DNA of 64,000 bases, taken from contig NZ_JAEDOX010000014.1 in the NCBI RefSeq assembly GCF_017872555.1, positions 1-64,000 of the forward strand. Direction: 5' to 3'. The stretch comes from Ruegeria sp. HKCCSA071. Lineage in GTDB: Bacteria > Pseudomonadota > Alphaproteobacteria > Rhodobacterales > Rhodobacteraceae. Of the stretch, positions 7,883 to 17,033 are shown in pieces (position 1 is the first letter of the stretch; each line of letters opens with the position of its first letter). The notes below the pieces were generated by a model. That model worked only from the letters and a program-made list of their open reading frames with translations. It was not told the DNA's origin and made no database searches. Made by a program: the position numbers and the translations under genes.

Positions 7883-9460
7883 TTAGGCGAGCCAGACGTT
7901 TCGCAGCGTCTGTCCAAACCCACCCATCGCGCCGACCGAATGCGGCGTGTAGCCCATAACGTTCTTTGCCGTTGCCTCAAGCTGGTTCTGGAACACAGGG
8001 TTCACGAAGCCGCCGTCGTCGTTCATCATGTGGAGCATGTCGCAGTACATCTGCGCGCGCTTGGCCTCATCCAATTCGGCACGGGCGGCAAGGATCATGG
8101 CGTCGAACATGTCCGATCCCCACATGGTTTCGTTCCAGCTGCCGCCCTTCATGTGAGCGATGGTGAGGAAGGCATCGACGGTCGGACGCGCCTGCCAGCC
8201 GGACATCGTCATCGGTTTCTGCATCCAGATGTTCGACCAGTAGCCATCAGACGGGGTCTTGATGACGTTGATATCGGCCGCGCCCTTCGCGGATTGCTGG
8301 AAAGTCAGCGCGATGTCGTTTGCGGTGCTGCCCGCGGTCTCGGACGTGTAGAGATCGACCGCGTTGATGCCTGCCTTGTCGAAATAGAATTTCGCCTTGT
8401 CGAGGTCGTATTCGGCGGGCTTCACGTCCTCGCACCAGTATTTGTAGGTGGGCCCGATTGGCGTGTCGGCCGAGATAGTGCCGATACCCTTGAATACCTG
8501 GTTCAGGATGAGTTCCCGGTCCAGCGCATGCTTGATGCCCTTGCGGAAGTCCGCGTTGTCGGTCGGCGCGCGGTCGACCATCATCACGATATTAGTGAAA
8601 CCGCCCGTGGGCGTATTGTGTAGCGTGATGGCGCCGTTGCCACTCAACTGTTCCACGGCGAAGGCGGGCACGTCGCGAATGGCGTCCACGTCACCGGCCA
8701 GCAATGTGCTGAGCGTCGCGTTGGCATCCGGCACAGGGATGAAGTCGATCCCGTCGAGATAGGGCTTGCCCTCTTCGTAGTAGTTTTCGAACCGTTCGAG
8801 GACCACACGTTCACCGGGGATGAACTCCATCACCTTGAACGGGCCCGAGCCGATGGCCATCGAGAAGTCGCTGTGGCCGGCCGGATGGATGGCGAGATGG
8901 TAGTCGGACATGATCACCGGCAGGTCGGCATTGCCCGAGGACAGGGTGATCTTGACGGTCGAGGCGTCCGGTGCGTCGATCGCGGTGACGGTCGAGAGTA
9001 GCGCCTTTGCGGGAGATTCCGAGCCCTCGGCGATGTGCCGCGACAGGCTTTCGACGACATCAGCGGCGGTGACCGGCTGGCCGTTGTGGAAGGTCAGACC
9101 GCCACGCAGCTTGAAGCTCCATTCAGTGGCCGCGTCGTTGACGCTCCATTCTTCAGCCGCGTCGCCTTCGACCTCCAGCGTCGGCGCGAAACGGGTCAGG
9201 CGCTGGTAGACGCAGTTCGAATAGATGCCGTCATCGGTATCGACCATGCGCACCGGCTCGAGCGTGTTGTCCGTGTTGCCCTGCGCAATCCGCAGCCAGC
9301 CGCCGCGCTTCGGTTCCTCGGCGCGGGCTGGCCCGGCCATCGCAAGGATACCACTTGCCGCTGGCACCAGCAGGCCAAAGGCGCCCGCGCGCTTGAAAAA
9401 TCCCCGGCGGCTGAGCGCGCCGGCCTTGTATTGCCGTACCAGGCTGTCGATGTCGGACAT
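7883..9460 (-). CDS. ABC transporter substrate-binding protein, peptide/opine type (SBP_bac_5), Tat-exported
   Basis: This is a 525-residue periplasmic binding protein of the peptide/nickel/opine family. The start at 9460 is chosen because AGGAAAG sits just before it and the N-terminus then carries a twin-arginine signal, LSRRGFFKRAGAFGLL, with a hydrophobic stretch and an ARA cleavage site. The mature part has family features such as YQRLTRFAPTLEV, EWSFKLRGGLTFHNGQPVTA and FKVMEFIPGERVVLERFENY. Its permeases and double ATPase are not adjacent but lie at 13.4-17.0 kb on the plus strand, across the divergent promoter. The family also takes up non-peptide solutes, so the ligand is open. Confidence 0.9.
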   Translation of the reverse strand: MSDIDSLVRQYKAGALSRRGFFKRAGAFGLLVPAASGILAMAGPARAEEPKRGGWLRIAQGNTDNTLEPVRMVDTDDGIYSNCVYQRLTRFAPTLEVEGDAAEEWSVNDAATEWSFKLRGGLTFHNGQPVTAADVVESLSRHIAEGSESPAKALLSTVTAIDAPDASTVKITLSSGNADLPVIMSDYHLAIHPAGHSDFSMAIGSGPFKVMEFIPGERVVLERFENYYEEGKPYLDGIDFIPVPDANATLSTLLAGDVDAIRDVPAFAVEQLSGNGAITLHNTPTGGFTNIVMMVDRAPTDNADFRKGIKHALDRELILNQVFKGIGTISADTPIGPTYKYWCEDVKPAEYDLDKAKFYFDKAGINAVDLYTSETAGSTANDIALTFQQSAKGAADINVIKTPSDGYWSNIWMQKPMTMSGWQARPTVDAFLTIAHMKGGSWNETMWGSDMFDAMILAARAELDEAKRAQMYCDMLHMMNDDGGFVNPVFQNQLEATAKNVMGYTPHSVGAMGGFGQTLRNVWLA

Positions 9461-9558
9461 ATCTTTCCTCCCAGATGACCGATGACGGGCTGCCCCGCTA
9501 TTCCTTGGACATTGCGAGGGACAAGCGCAGTGCACAAACAACCGATTTCATGACTTTG

Positions 9559-9576
9559 CCATAACTGAGGTTATGG
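9559..9576. promoter_or_regulatory. CCATAAC-TGAG-GTTATGG inverted repeat upstream of the binding-protein gene
   Basis: A perfect 7-bp inverted repeat with a 4-bp spacer lies in the 125-bp gap between the phosphodiesterase-like gene and the binding-protein start (about 100 bp before the ATG). The symmetric ATAAC-N4-GTTAT core is compatible with a LysR-type site, and a LysR gene belongs to this region (18.3 kb). It could equally be a small RNA hairpin. Function is inferred only. Confidence 0.4.
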
Positions 9577-9585
9577 GTCCGACTC

Positions 9586-10434
9586 TCACCGCTCGCGCGC
9601 CAGGAATGGTTCTGCGGTCATGCCTGTTGGAACTGTCACCCCCATTCGCGTCAGGATCGATGGCGCAAGTGCCAGTTGATCCAGCAGTGTGTCTTCTGGC
9701 GGCAGGGCACTGTCACCGAAGTAATAGAAGGCGACGTCCTGTTGATCCTCTCCAGCACCGCCGTGGTGGCCAAGGTCATCCTGACCATGATCTGCCGTGA
9801 TAATAACGTCATAGCCAAGGTTGCGCCAACGGGTCACGTAGGGCGCAAGTGCTGCGTCAAGATAGTAGCAGGCGTCGCTCATCTCTCGTTTCCCATGGCC
9901 AAACCGGTGTCCCATGCTGTCAAGCGTCGACGTATGCAGCAGTCCGTAGTCGATCCCCTTGGCCTCGCAAAGATAGGTCAATGTGGCGAACAGATCGGCA
10001 TCGGACGGGCTCATCTGGTTGGCTTCCGTCGCATCGGCCATGGTGTGGAAACGGCCGTGGTGGATCGGGCCCTCTGGGCTGTCGAGTTCGATGTCGCGCA
10101 CGGGGTCGAACGGCATCCGGTGGAATAGTTCGCTCCACCAACTCAGCGCCACGGCACCGGTCTTGCGCCCCGCCCCAGCCAGTTCCGAGAACACATCCGG
10201 CGCCTCAAGACGCTGGCGGCGCTTGTTCCCGGTGACGCCATGGACGTGCGGCGGAAGGCCGGTGTGCATCGACGCATAGCAGGCCGAGGATGTGGACGGC
10301 AGGACCGACCGCATCCGCCGTATCCGCGCCTCGCCCGAGCCGACCCAGCCTTCCAGATTGCCGAACAGGCGTCGGAAATTCCGGTAGGGCACGCCGTCCA
10401 GGATGATGAGAAGAAGCTTTTCGGATTTGGTCAT
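9586..10434 (-). CDS. alkaline-phosphatase-superfamily hydrolase (phosphodiesterase/pyrophosphatase-like)
   Basis: This is a 282-residue metal-dependent hydrolase. Seen: LLLIILDGVPYRNFRRL with the metal-binding Asp near the N-terminus, SMHTGLPPHVHGVTGNKRR, and the C-terminal metal motif ITADHGQDDLGHHGG. These order as in nucleotide pyrophosphatase/phosphodiesterase-type enzymes. The ATG at 10434 gives the natural [14 protein letters not shown] start and overlaps the thiolase stop (TGATG); an upstream start at 10482 would run into the thiolase. No export signal is seen, so the enzyme is probably cytoplasmic. Its role may be removing a phosphate or sulfate-like ester from the imported compound, but this is inference. 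Confidence 0.78.
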   Translation of the reverse strand: MTKSEKLLLIILDGVPYRNFRRLFGNLEGWVGSGEARIRRMRSVLPSTSSACYASMHTGLPPHVHGVTGNKRRQRLEAPDVFSELAGAGRKTGAVALSWWSELFHRMPFDPVRDIELDSPEGPIHHGRFHTMADATEANQMSPSDADLFATLTYLCEAKGIDYGLLHTSTLDSMGHRFGHGKREMSDACYYLDAALAPYVTRWRNLGYDVIITADHGQDDLGHHGGAGEDQQDVAFYYFGDSALPPEDTLLDQLALAPSILTRMGVTVPTGMTAEPFLARER

Positions 10435-11618
10435 CAGTTCACCTCGAACAAGCCGGCAGCCCCCATTCCGCCGCCGATGCACATCGTGACAACAACGTAG
10501 CGGACGCCGCGTCGGTTGCCCTCGATCAGCGCGTGGCCAACCAGCCGCGCACCTGTCATCCCGTAGGGGTGGCCCACGGAAATCGCGCCGCCGTTCACGT
10601 TCAGCCTGTCGGGATCGATCCCTAGTTGGTCACGGCAGGGAATGGCTTGCGCGGCGAAGGCCTCGTTAAGTTCCCACAACCCGATGTCCTCGACTGTCAG
10701 ACCGGCCCGGTCAAGCAGCCGCGGCACGGCATAGACCGGGCCCATGCCCATTTCCTCGGGGGCGCAACCGGCGACGGCCAGCCCTCGGTATATCCCAAGC
10801 GGCGACAGCCCGCGCTTTGTGGCCGCTTCTGCCGACATCAGGACACAGGCCGAGGCTCCATCCGACAACTGACTGGCATTGCCTGCGGTGACCAGCCCGC
10901 CCTCGACAACGGGCTTCAGGCCCGCCAGCGTATCCTCCGTGGTGCCCGGGCGGTTGCCTTCGTCCCGCGTCAGGGTGATGGTTTCCTCGTGCATCTCGCC
11001 GGTTTCGCGGTTCTTGATCAGCTTGGTGGCGGTCACCGGGACGATCTCGTCATCGAAGGCCCCGGCGGCCTGCGCCGCGGCGGTGCGGGCCTGCGACAGC
11101 GCCGCGAATTCGTCCTGTGCCTCACGCGTGATGCCGTGCAACTGCGCCACGTTCTCGGCCGTCATTAGCATCGGCATGTAGGCGTGCTCGGCCGCGCGGG
11201 TCACGGCGGGGTCTTTCTCGGCCATGACCCAGTCGAAATAGCGTGCCTGGATCGCCGAGATGTTTTCCTGACCACCTGCCACCACGACGCCCATGCCATC
11301 GAGAGCGATCTGCTTTGCGGCAGTCGCAATGGCCATCAGCCCTGAAGCACATTGCCGGTCGATGGTCTGAGCGGCCGACGTGGCTGGCAACCCGCCCGCC
11401 AGCGCAGCCAGCCGCGCAACGTTCAGCCCGGCGGTGCCGGCAGTCAGGACCGACCCTATCACGACGTCCTCAACCTCGGCAGGATCGACGCCGGACCGCG
11501 CGACCGCCGCCCGGATCGCATGCCCGGCCAGCGTCGGCGACTTGATGTTGTTGAAGGCCCCCCGGAAGGCAGAGCCGATGGGTGTGCGGGCGGTCGAAAC
11601 GATGACGACGTCTTTCAT
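10434..11618 (-). CDS. thiolase (acetyl-CoA C-acyltransferase)
   Basis: This is a 394-residue thiolase that cleaves 3-oxoacyl-CoA with CoA (or condenses acyl-CoAs). All catalytic blocks are present: nucleophilic cysteine in [11 protein letters not shown], the [19 protein letters not shown] block with its histidine, and the C-terminal [13 protein letters not shown] cysteine. The usual SGHPLGATGAR is changed to [11 protein letters not shown], a mild variation. Length is normal. It is co-directional with the acyl-CoA ligase 15 bp upstream and overlaps the phosphatase-like gene, so the operon ends in CoA-thioester breakdown. Confidence 0.93.
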   Translation of the reverse strand: MKDVVIVSTARTPIGSAFRGAFNNIKSPTLAGHAIRAAVARSGVDPAEVEDVVIGSVLTAGTAGLNVARLAALAGGLPATSAAQTIDRQCASGLMAIATAAKQIALDGMGVVVAGGQENISAIQARYFDWVMAEKDPAVTRAAEHAYMPMLMTAENVAQLHGITREAQDEFAALSQARTAAAQAAGAFDDEIVPVTATKLIKNRETGEMHEETITLTRDEGNRPGTTEDTLAGLKPVVEGGLVTAGNASQLSDGASACVLMSAEAATKRGLSPLGIYRGLAVAGCAPEEMGMGPVYAVPRLLDRAGLTVEDIGLWELNEAFAAQAIPCRDQLGIDPDRLNVNGGAISVGHPYGMTGARLVGHALIEGNRRGVRYVVVTMCIGGGMGAAGLFEVN

Positions 11619-11633
11619 GGCGAAGGTTCTTTC

Positions 11634-13232
11634 CTAGCAATAGCGGGTTCTCAGGGCTTTCTTGTCCAGTTTCCCGACTGAGGTCTTGGGCAGCGCTTCG
11701 ACAACCTCGATCCGGTCGGGCACGGCCCATTTCGATAGCGCCCCGTCCGCGACCGCCCTGGCAAACGACGTGCGCAGTGCTGTCGCAATTGCCTCCGGGG
11801 CATCGGTGCAGGCGACCACCAAGAGCGGGCGTTCGCCCCATTTGGGGTCCGGCACGCCGATGGCGGCGGCCTCAGCCACCCCCGCGACCCTGCTGGCAAG
11901 GTTTTCCAGTTCGAGCGAGGAAACCCATTCCCCGCCGGTCTTGATCACATCCTTCAATCGGTCGGTGATCCGCAGGGTTCCACCCTGATCGAACAGCCCC
12001 ACGTCGCCGGTATGCAGCCAGCCACCGTGCCAAAGCGCCTGCGTGCCCTCCTCATTCTTAAGATAGGCCTGCGTTAGCCAGGGAGCGCGGGCGACGATCT
12101 CGCCGGTGGACTTGCCGTCGCGTGGCACGTCGTTCATCCCCGGATCCACAACCCGGATCTGGACCATCGGCGCCGGTTTGCCGGTCGCAGTCCGCACCTC
12201 GATCGGCGCCTCTGGGTCGCGCGTCGCCATCATGTCGGCTACCGTCAGGAAGGGACAGGTCTCTGACATTCCGTAAGCCGCGTGAAGGTCGACGCCTCGC
12301 GCCAGTGCCTGGCTCGCCAGTCCTTCGGGCAGTGCCGAGCCGCCGATGATAACCTTCCAGCGGCTCAGGTCCGTCGTTGCCGCCTCCGGTGCATTCAACA
12401 ACATCGCAAGGATCGTCGGCACGCAATGCGAGAAGGTCACGCCATGCTCGGCAATCAGCGCCAGCAGGCGCGCGGGATCGTAACGGCCCGGATAGACCTG
12501 CTTCAGCCCCATCAGCGTCGCGACGTAGGGAATACCCCAGCCGTGAACATGGAAAAGCGGCGTGATCGGCATGTAGACATCGCCACGGTTCAGCCCGCCG
12601 CCGGGGATCGGACCCAGGCACGCCGCCACGGCGAGCGTGTGCAGCACAAGCTGGCGCTGCGAATAGCTGACCCCTTTGGGGTCGCCCGTCGTGCCGGTGG
12701 TATAAAACAGCGTCGCGCGGATATTTTCGTCGAAGTCTGGAAAATCGCTGACCGGCGTGGCGGCGTCCAGAAGGGCCTCATACTCGCCCTCGGCTTTCAC
12801 ATCCGGGGGCGTCTGGCCGTCATCACTCATCACCACCAGGCGCCAGGGCCGCTCGATCCGGTCGGCGATCCCCATGAGCATCGGGAGGAAATCGACATGG
12901 CAAAGGATCAGGTCATCCTCGGCATGGTTGATCGTGTAGAGAATCTGATCCGGCGACAGGCGGATGTTCACCGTGTGCAGGGTGGCCCCGATCATTGGCA
13001 CGGAAAAAAAGCATTCCAGATAGCGGTGGCTGTCCCAGTCCAACACCGCGACAACGCTGCCTTCGCAAGCGCCAAGGGCGCGCAAGGCCCCGGCCGCACG
13101 TCCGACCCGCTCTGCGAATATGCGGTAGTCGTAGCGCATAGTATCGGCATGAACGATTTCCTGCCCGGGCGCATGAGAAAGGGGCGCGGTCAGGATCTGC
13201 TTGATCAACAGGGGGTAGGCATAGGCGGTCAT
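11634..13232 (-). CDS. fatty-acid/medium-chain acyl-CoA ligase (AMP-forming, AlkK/FadD-like)
   Basis: This is a 532-residue ANL-superfamily ligase that activates a carboxylic acid with ATP and CoA. Motifs in order: LFYTTGTTGDPKGVSYS (P-loop), MPITPLFHVHGWG, HAAYGMSETCP, HTGDVGLFDQGG, RLKDVIKTGGEWVSS, and the C-terminal LPKTSVGKLDKKALR lysine. The start at 13232 (MTAYAYPLLIKQ) has GGAGAAG before it; the longer frame to 13610 runs antisense into the divergent permease and is not credible. It is probably the first gene of the minus-strand operon. Acid chain length is not predictable, but the sequence looks medium-chain. Confidence 0.9.
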   Translation of the reverse strand: MTAYAYPLLIKQILTAPLSHAPGQEIVHADTMRYDYRIFAERVGRAAGALRALGACEGSVVAVLDWDSHRYLECFFSVPMIGATLHTVNIRLSPDQILYTINHAEDDLILCHVDFLPMLMGIADRIERPWRLVVMSDDGQTPPDVKAEGEYEALLDAATPVSDFPDFDENIRATLFYTTGTTGDPKGVSYSQRQLVLHTLAVAACLGPIPGGGLNRGDVYMPITPLFHVHGWGIPYVATLMGLKQVYPGRYDPARLLALIAEHGVTFSHCVPTILAMLLNAPEAATTDLSRWKVIIGGSALPEGLASQALARGVDLHAAYGMSETCPFLTVADMMATRDPEAPIEVRTATGKPAPMVQIRVVDPGMNDVPRDGKSTGEIVARAPWLTQAYLKNEEGTQALWHGGWLHTGDVGLFDQGGTLRITDRLKDVIKTGGEWVSSLELENLASRVAGVAEAAAIGVPDPKWGERPLLVVACTDAPEAIATALRTSFARAVADGALSKWAVPDRIEVVEALPKTSVGKLDKKALRTRYC

Positions 13233-13425
13233 GGGCTTCTCCGGTTTCAAAACTTGTGCCGCCTCAAGTCGGCATCGGACAAACAACAAAAAACCGGGCT
13301 TTGCCCTGATCCAAGGCAACCCATGCCCGACCCATAACGAAAACACACCCATCATGTCTTCTATGGTTGTTTGTCGAAAACAACGCTTGCCCTGAAACTG
13401 CGAGCAGCCTTGAGGGAGGAACGAG
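13233..13425. promoter_or_regulatory. divergent promoter region between acyl-CoA ligase and permease genes
   Basis: 193 bp separate two outward-reading operons that together hold one importer and its enzymes. A CCATAAC element at 13332-13338 repeats one arm of the inverted repeat at 9559-9576. No confident -35/-10 pair was identified. The shared half-site hints at common control of the two sets (inference). Confidence 0.45.
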
Positions 13426-14373
13426 GTGTATCGCATCATATTGACGCGCCTGGGGCAGGGTTTGCTGACCTTGCTGCTGGCATCCATCATCATTTTCGGC
13501 GCGACCGAGATCCTTCCCGGCGATGTGGCCGAGGCGATTCTGGGACAAAGCCGCACGGACGAGGCGCTGGCCACTCTGCGTGAGGAGATGGGCCTGAACC
13601 GCCCGGCCATCGTTCGCTACTTCGACTGGCTGGGTGGGATGGTGCAGGGTGACCTGGGCACCTCTCTGGCAACCAAGCGTCCCGTGGCCGACATGATAGA
13701 AAGCCGGATGTGGAACACACTGCGACTGGCGCTGCTGGCGGCGGCGATCTCGGTTCCGCTGTCGCTTGCGCTTGGCCTCTGGTCGGCGATGCGGGCCGGA
13801 GGCAAGGTCGACAAGACGCTGGCCATGACTACACTCGCGCTGATCGCGGTGCCCGAGTTCTTTATCGGCCTTATCCTGATGAAGGTCTTTGCTGTCGAGT
13901 TGAAATGGTTGTCGGCCTCTGCCAATACCCGACCCTATTTCGATTTCTGGCAGAATTTCCGCGCACTTGCCCTGCCGGTCGCGACGCTCAGCTTTGCGGT
14001 TCTTGCGCATATGATGCGGATGACCCGGTCATCGGTGATCAACATTTTCACCTCGCCATATCTCGAGATGGCCGCGCTCAAGGGTCTGCCAAAGCGCCGT
14101 CTGGTCATCCGCCATGCGCTGCCCAATGCGCTGTCCCCGATCCTGACCGTGATCGCGCTGAACCTCAGCTATATGGTGTCCGGCGTGATCATCGTCGAAA
14201 CCGTGTTCGGCGTCCCGGGTCTGACTCGCCTGCTGGTCGATGGCGTCACGCTGCGGGACATCCCGCTGATCCAGGCCTGCGCCATGATCTTTGGCGCCGT
14301 CTATATCCTTCTGAACCTGCTGGCCGATGTCCTGTCCATCATGGCCAATCCGCGCCTGAGGTACCCCAAATGA
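13426..14373 (+). CDS. peptide-type ABC transporter permease (DppB-like)
   Basis: This is a 315-residue inner-membrane permease. It starts with GTG at 13426 behind GAGGGAGGAACGAG. The N-terminus MYRIILTRLGQGLLTLLLASIIIF is the typical DppB/OppB first helix, followed by ATEILPGDVAEAILGQ. The EAA-type loop is YLEMAALKGLPKRRLVIRHALPN, and the C-terminal segment IVETVFGVPGLTRLLVDGV is family-typical. It is the first gene of a plus-strand operon and overlaps the next permease by ATGA. It presumably works with the Tat-exported binding protein at 7.9-9.5 kb. Confidence 0.93.
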   Translation: MYRIILTRLGQGLLTLLLASIIIFGATEILPGDVAEAILGQSRTDEALATLREEMGLNRPAIVRYFDWLGGMVQGDLGTSLATKRPVADMIESRMWNTLRLALLAAAISVPLSLALGLWSAMRAGGKVDKTLAMTTLALIAVPEFFIGLILMKVFAVELKWLSASANTRPYFDFWQNFRALALPVATLSFAVLAHMMRMTRSSVINIFTSPYLEMAALKGLPKRRLVIRHALPNALSPILTVIALNLSYMVSGVIIVETVFGVPGLTRLLVDGVTLRDIPLIQACAMIFGAVYILLNLLADVLSIMANPRLRYPK

Positions 14374-15245
14374 GCGACGCAACCGAAATTGCCAAGCCGC
14401 GCGCTTCGGTCTTTGCGGGCCTGCGCCTGACCTGGACCGCCACCATCGCGGGCTCGGTCCTGCTGTTCTGGCTGGTCCTTGCCCTGTTCGGACCATGGAT
14501 CGCGCCGCATGGCGAGGCCGAGATCATCTCGGGCACGACCTTTGCACCAGTTGGCGAAGGCGGACTGTTGGGAACGGACAAACTGGGGCGTGACGTCTTC
14601 TCGCGCCTGATCTACGGGGTGCGCACGACGCTTCTGCTTGCGCTGATTACCACGGTGATTTCCTTTGCCTTCGGCGTGACGCTGGGTTTTGCCGCCGCGA
14701 ACCTCAAGGGCTGGTTCGACATCGTCGTCAGCCGAATCGTCGAAGCCTTCATGGCCTTCCCCTCGACCCTGCTGGCCCTCGTGGTGATCGGCGCATTCGG
14801 GACCTCGATCACGGTTCTGGTGCTCACGGTCGGATTGGTGCTGTCTACCAGCGTCTTCCGGGTGTCGCGCGCGCTTGGCTATGACATCGGTGTGATGGAT
14901 TTTGTCGAGGCCGCCCGCGCCCGCGGCGAAGGCACCTGGTGGATCCTGACGCGCGAGATCCTGCCAAACTCCATGGCCCCGCTGATCGCCGAGTTCGGAC
15001 TGCGCTTCACCTTTTCCATCCTGTTCCTGTCGGGCCTGTCCTTTCTGGGGCTCGGCGTTCAGGAACCGGCTGCCGACTGGGGCCTAATGGTGCAGGAAAA
15101 CGTCGGCGGGCTGTTCCTGGGATCCTCCGCTGCACTGATCCCGGCCGCCTGCATCGCCTCGCTGACCGTATCAATGAACCTGCTTGTCGACTGGTTCCAG
15201 CAGCGTCAGCAAGGTGAAACCGTTCTGGAGAAGATCGACCAATGA
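14370..15245 (+). CDS. peptide-type ABC transporter permease (DppC-like)
   Basis: This is a 291-residue permease. The start at 14370 overlaps the preceding stop (ATGA); the same frame is open further upstream, but that part is antisense-like to DppB. The N-terminus carries one long helix (SVLLFWLVLALFGPWIAPHG), then the GLLGTDKLGRDVFSRLIYGVRTTLL block diagnostic of DppC/OppC, and the coupling loop FVEAARARGEGTWWILTREILPN. The C-terminal ATGA overlaps the double ATPase. It forms the heterodimeric channel with the DppB-like subunit. Confidence 0.93.
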   Translation: MSDATEIAKPRASVFAGLRLTWTATIAGSVLLFWLVLALFGPWIAPHGEAEIISGTTFAPVGEGGLLGTDKLGRDVFSRLIYGVRTTLLLALITTVISFAFGVTLGFAAANLKGWFDIVVSRIVEAFMAFPSTLLALVVIGAFGTSITVLVLTVGLVLSTSVFRVSRALGYDIGVMDFVEAARARGEGTWWILTREILPNSMAPLIAEFGLRFTFSILFLSGLSFLGLGVQEPAADWGLMVQENVGGLFLGSSAALIPAACIASLTVSMNLLVDWFQQRQQGETVLEKIDQ

Positions 15246-17029
15246 ACGATATCCTGACCATCAAGAACCTGCGCGTCGAGGGTCGTCCGCCCGGGGGCAG
15301 CTATGTGCCGATCGTCAAGGGCGTGTCGCTGAACGTTGCCAAGGGTGAAGTGCTGGCCCTGATCGGTGAAAGCGGGTCAGGTAAATCCACGATCTCGCTG
15401 GCGTCGATGGGGTTTGCCCGGCCCGGCTGCCGCATCGCGGGAGGAGAAATCTGGCTGAACGGGCGCGACATCATGAAACTGTCACCGCATGAGCGCCATG
15501 CTCTGCGCGGTGACGAAGTGTCCTACGTTGCGCAATCGGCGGCAGCCAGCTTCAACCCCGCGCTTCGGATCGGCAAGCAGGTGATCGAGGCACCGCTCTG
15601 GCATGGCGCCGGCGATGCCGCGACGCTGACCGCCACAGCCGTCGATCTTTACCGCAAGCTGGACCTACCGAACCCTGACACCGTCGGCGACAAGTTCCCG
15701 CACCAGGTTTCGGGCGGGCAGCTGCAACGACTTATGGCGGCGATGGCCATGTCCTGCGGACCGGATCTACTGATCCTTGATGAGCCGACAACGGCGCTGG
15801 ATGTGACGACGCAGATCGAGGTGCTGAAAGCCTTCAAGGACATCATCCGCGATCAGGGGACGGCGGCCATTTATGTTACCCACGACCTGGCGGTCGTGGC
15901 GCAGGTGGCGGACCGCATTCTTGTTCTCAAGAATGGCGAAATGGTCGAGGAAGGCCCAACCGCCCAGATCCTGAATGATCCGAAGCACGAATATACCCGC
16001 TCGCTGATGGACGCCGTCCGGCCCGCACCGCATCTGGTCGACCATGTTGACGGCAGCGCGGCGCAAGCGCCGGTCATCTCCGCACGAAACATCACGGCGG
16101 GTTACGGGGCGCTAACCATCCTTTCGGATGTTTCAGTTGATGTCCCTGCAGCATCGGTCGTGGGGGTGATTGGTGAAAGCGGCTGCGGGAAAAGCACACT
16201 GGCGCGCGTCGTCGCCGGCCTGACGCCGTTGCGAGAGGGAGAAATCAAGCTCGATGGGAAGGTCGCCGCCCCTGGAGTGAAGGATCGCCCCCGCGATACG
16301 CTCAAAGATTGCCAGATCGTGTTCCAGATGGCCGATACCGCGTTGAACCCGCGCCAGCGGATCGGTGATATCCTGGGCCGCCCGCTGGAGTTCTATCAGG
16401 GCCTCAAGGGTCGCGCGCGTTTAGACAAGGTTGGCGAGCTTTTGGAATTGGTCGACCTTCCGCGCAGCTTTGCCTCGCGCTTCCCGGGCGAATTGTCAGG
16501 TGGGCAGAAGCAACGCATCAACCTCGCCCGTGCATTGGCTGCCGACCCCAAGGTGATCCTGTGTGACGAGGTCACCTCGGCGCTGGATACCGTGGTCGCG
16601 GCAGGGGTGATCGAGCTTCTGAAGTCGCTCAAGGACAAGTTGGGCGTGGCCTATATGTTCATCAGCCATGACCTTTCGACCGTCGCCTCTTTCGCGGATG
16701 AGGTGGTGGTGCTCTACGCCGGACGGGTGGTCGAGAAGGGACCGTCAAAGGCCGTCTTCAGCCCGCCTTTTCACCCCTATACCAAACTGCTTCTGTCCTC
16801 GGTACCCGAGATGCGGCAAGGCTGGCTGGAAGGGGTGGCCGATACCGGGGAGGCTAAGGCCGCGAGCGCCGGAAGCGTGATCATTGGCGCCAAGGGCTGC
16901 CCCTTCGCCAATCGCTGCACCCATGTGATTGCCGGGACATGCGACAGGGTCACGCCGCCGTTGCGCGACCTTCCCGGAGAGTTGTCAGTCGCTTGCCACC
17001 TAGACACTGACGCACTTCCAAGCACTTGA
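15242..17029 (+). CDS. fused double ABC ATPase (DppD-DppF type)
   Basis: This is a 595-residue ATPase with two nucleotide-binding domains in one chain, replacing separate DppD and DppF subunits. Domain 1 has Walker A GESGSGKST at 42-50, signature VSGGQLQRLMAAMA, and Walker B LLILDEPTTALD. Domain 2 has Walker A GESGCGKST near residue 310, signature LSGGQKQRINLARAL, and Walker B VILCDEVTSALD. The C-terminal tail has the cysteine-bearing oligopeptide-type extension (GCPFANRCTHV). It is the last gene of the transporter operon. The gene converges with the hydrolase on the other strand with a 4-bp gap. A decayed relative with the same architecture lies at 20.1-21.7 kb. Confidence 0.93.
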   Translation: MNDILTIKNLRVEGRPPGGSYVPIVKGVSLNVAKGEVLALIGESGSGKSTISLASMGFARPGCRIAGGEIWLNGRDIMKLSPHERHALRGDEVSYVAQSAAASFNPALRIGKQVIEAPLWHGAGDAATLTATAVDLYRKLDLPNPDTVGDKFPHQVSGGQLQRLMAAMAMSCGPDLLILDEPTTALDVTTQIEVLKAFKDIIRDQGTAAIYVTHDLAVVAQVADRILVLKNGEMVEEGPTAQILNDPKHEYTRSLMDAVRPAPHLVDHVDGSAAQAPVISARNITAGYGALTILSDVSVDVPAASVVGVIGESGCGKSTLARVVAGLTPLREGEIKLDGKVAAPGVKDRPRDTLKDCQIVFQMADTALNPRQRIGDILGRPLEFYQGLKGRARLDKVGELLELVDLPRSFASRFPGELSGGQKQRINLARALAADPKVILCDEVTSALDTVVAAGVIELLKSLKDKLGVAYMFISHDLSTVASFADEVVVLYAGRVVEKGPSKAVFSPPFHPYTKLLLSSVPEMRQGWLEGVADTGEAKAASAGSVIIGAKGCPFANRCTHVIAGTCDRVTPPLRDLPGELSVACHLDTDALPST

Positions 17030-17033
17030 ACGG

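Noticed and set aside
12282-13337. 351-codon plus-strand frame opposite the acyl-CoA ligase
   Set aside because: Antisense shadow; the minus-strand ligase motifs are complete and no ribosome-binding site precedes this frame.
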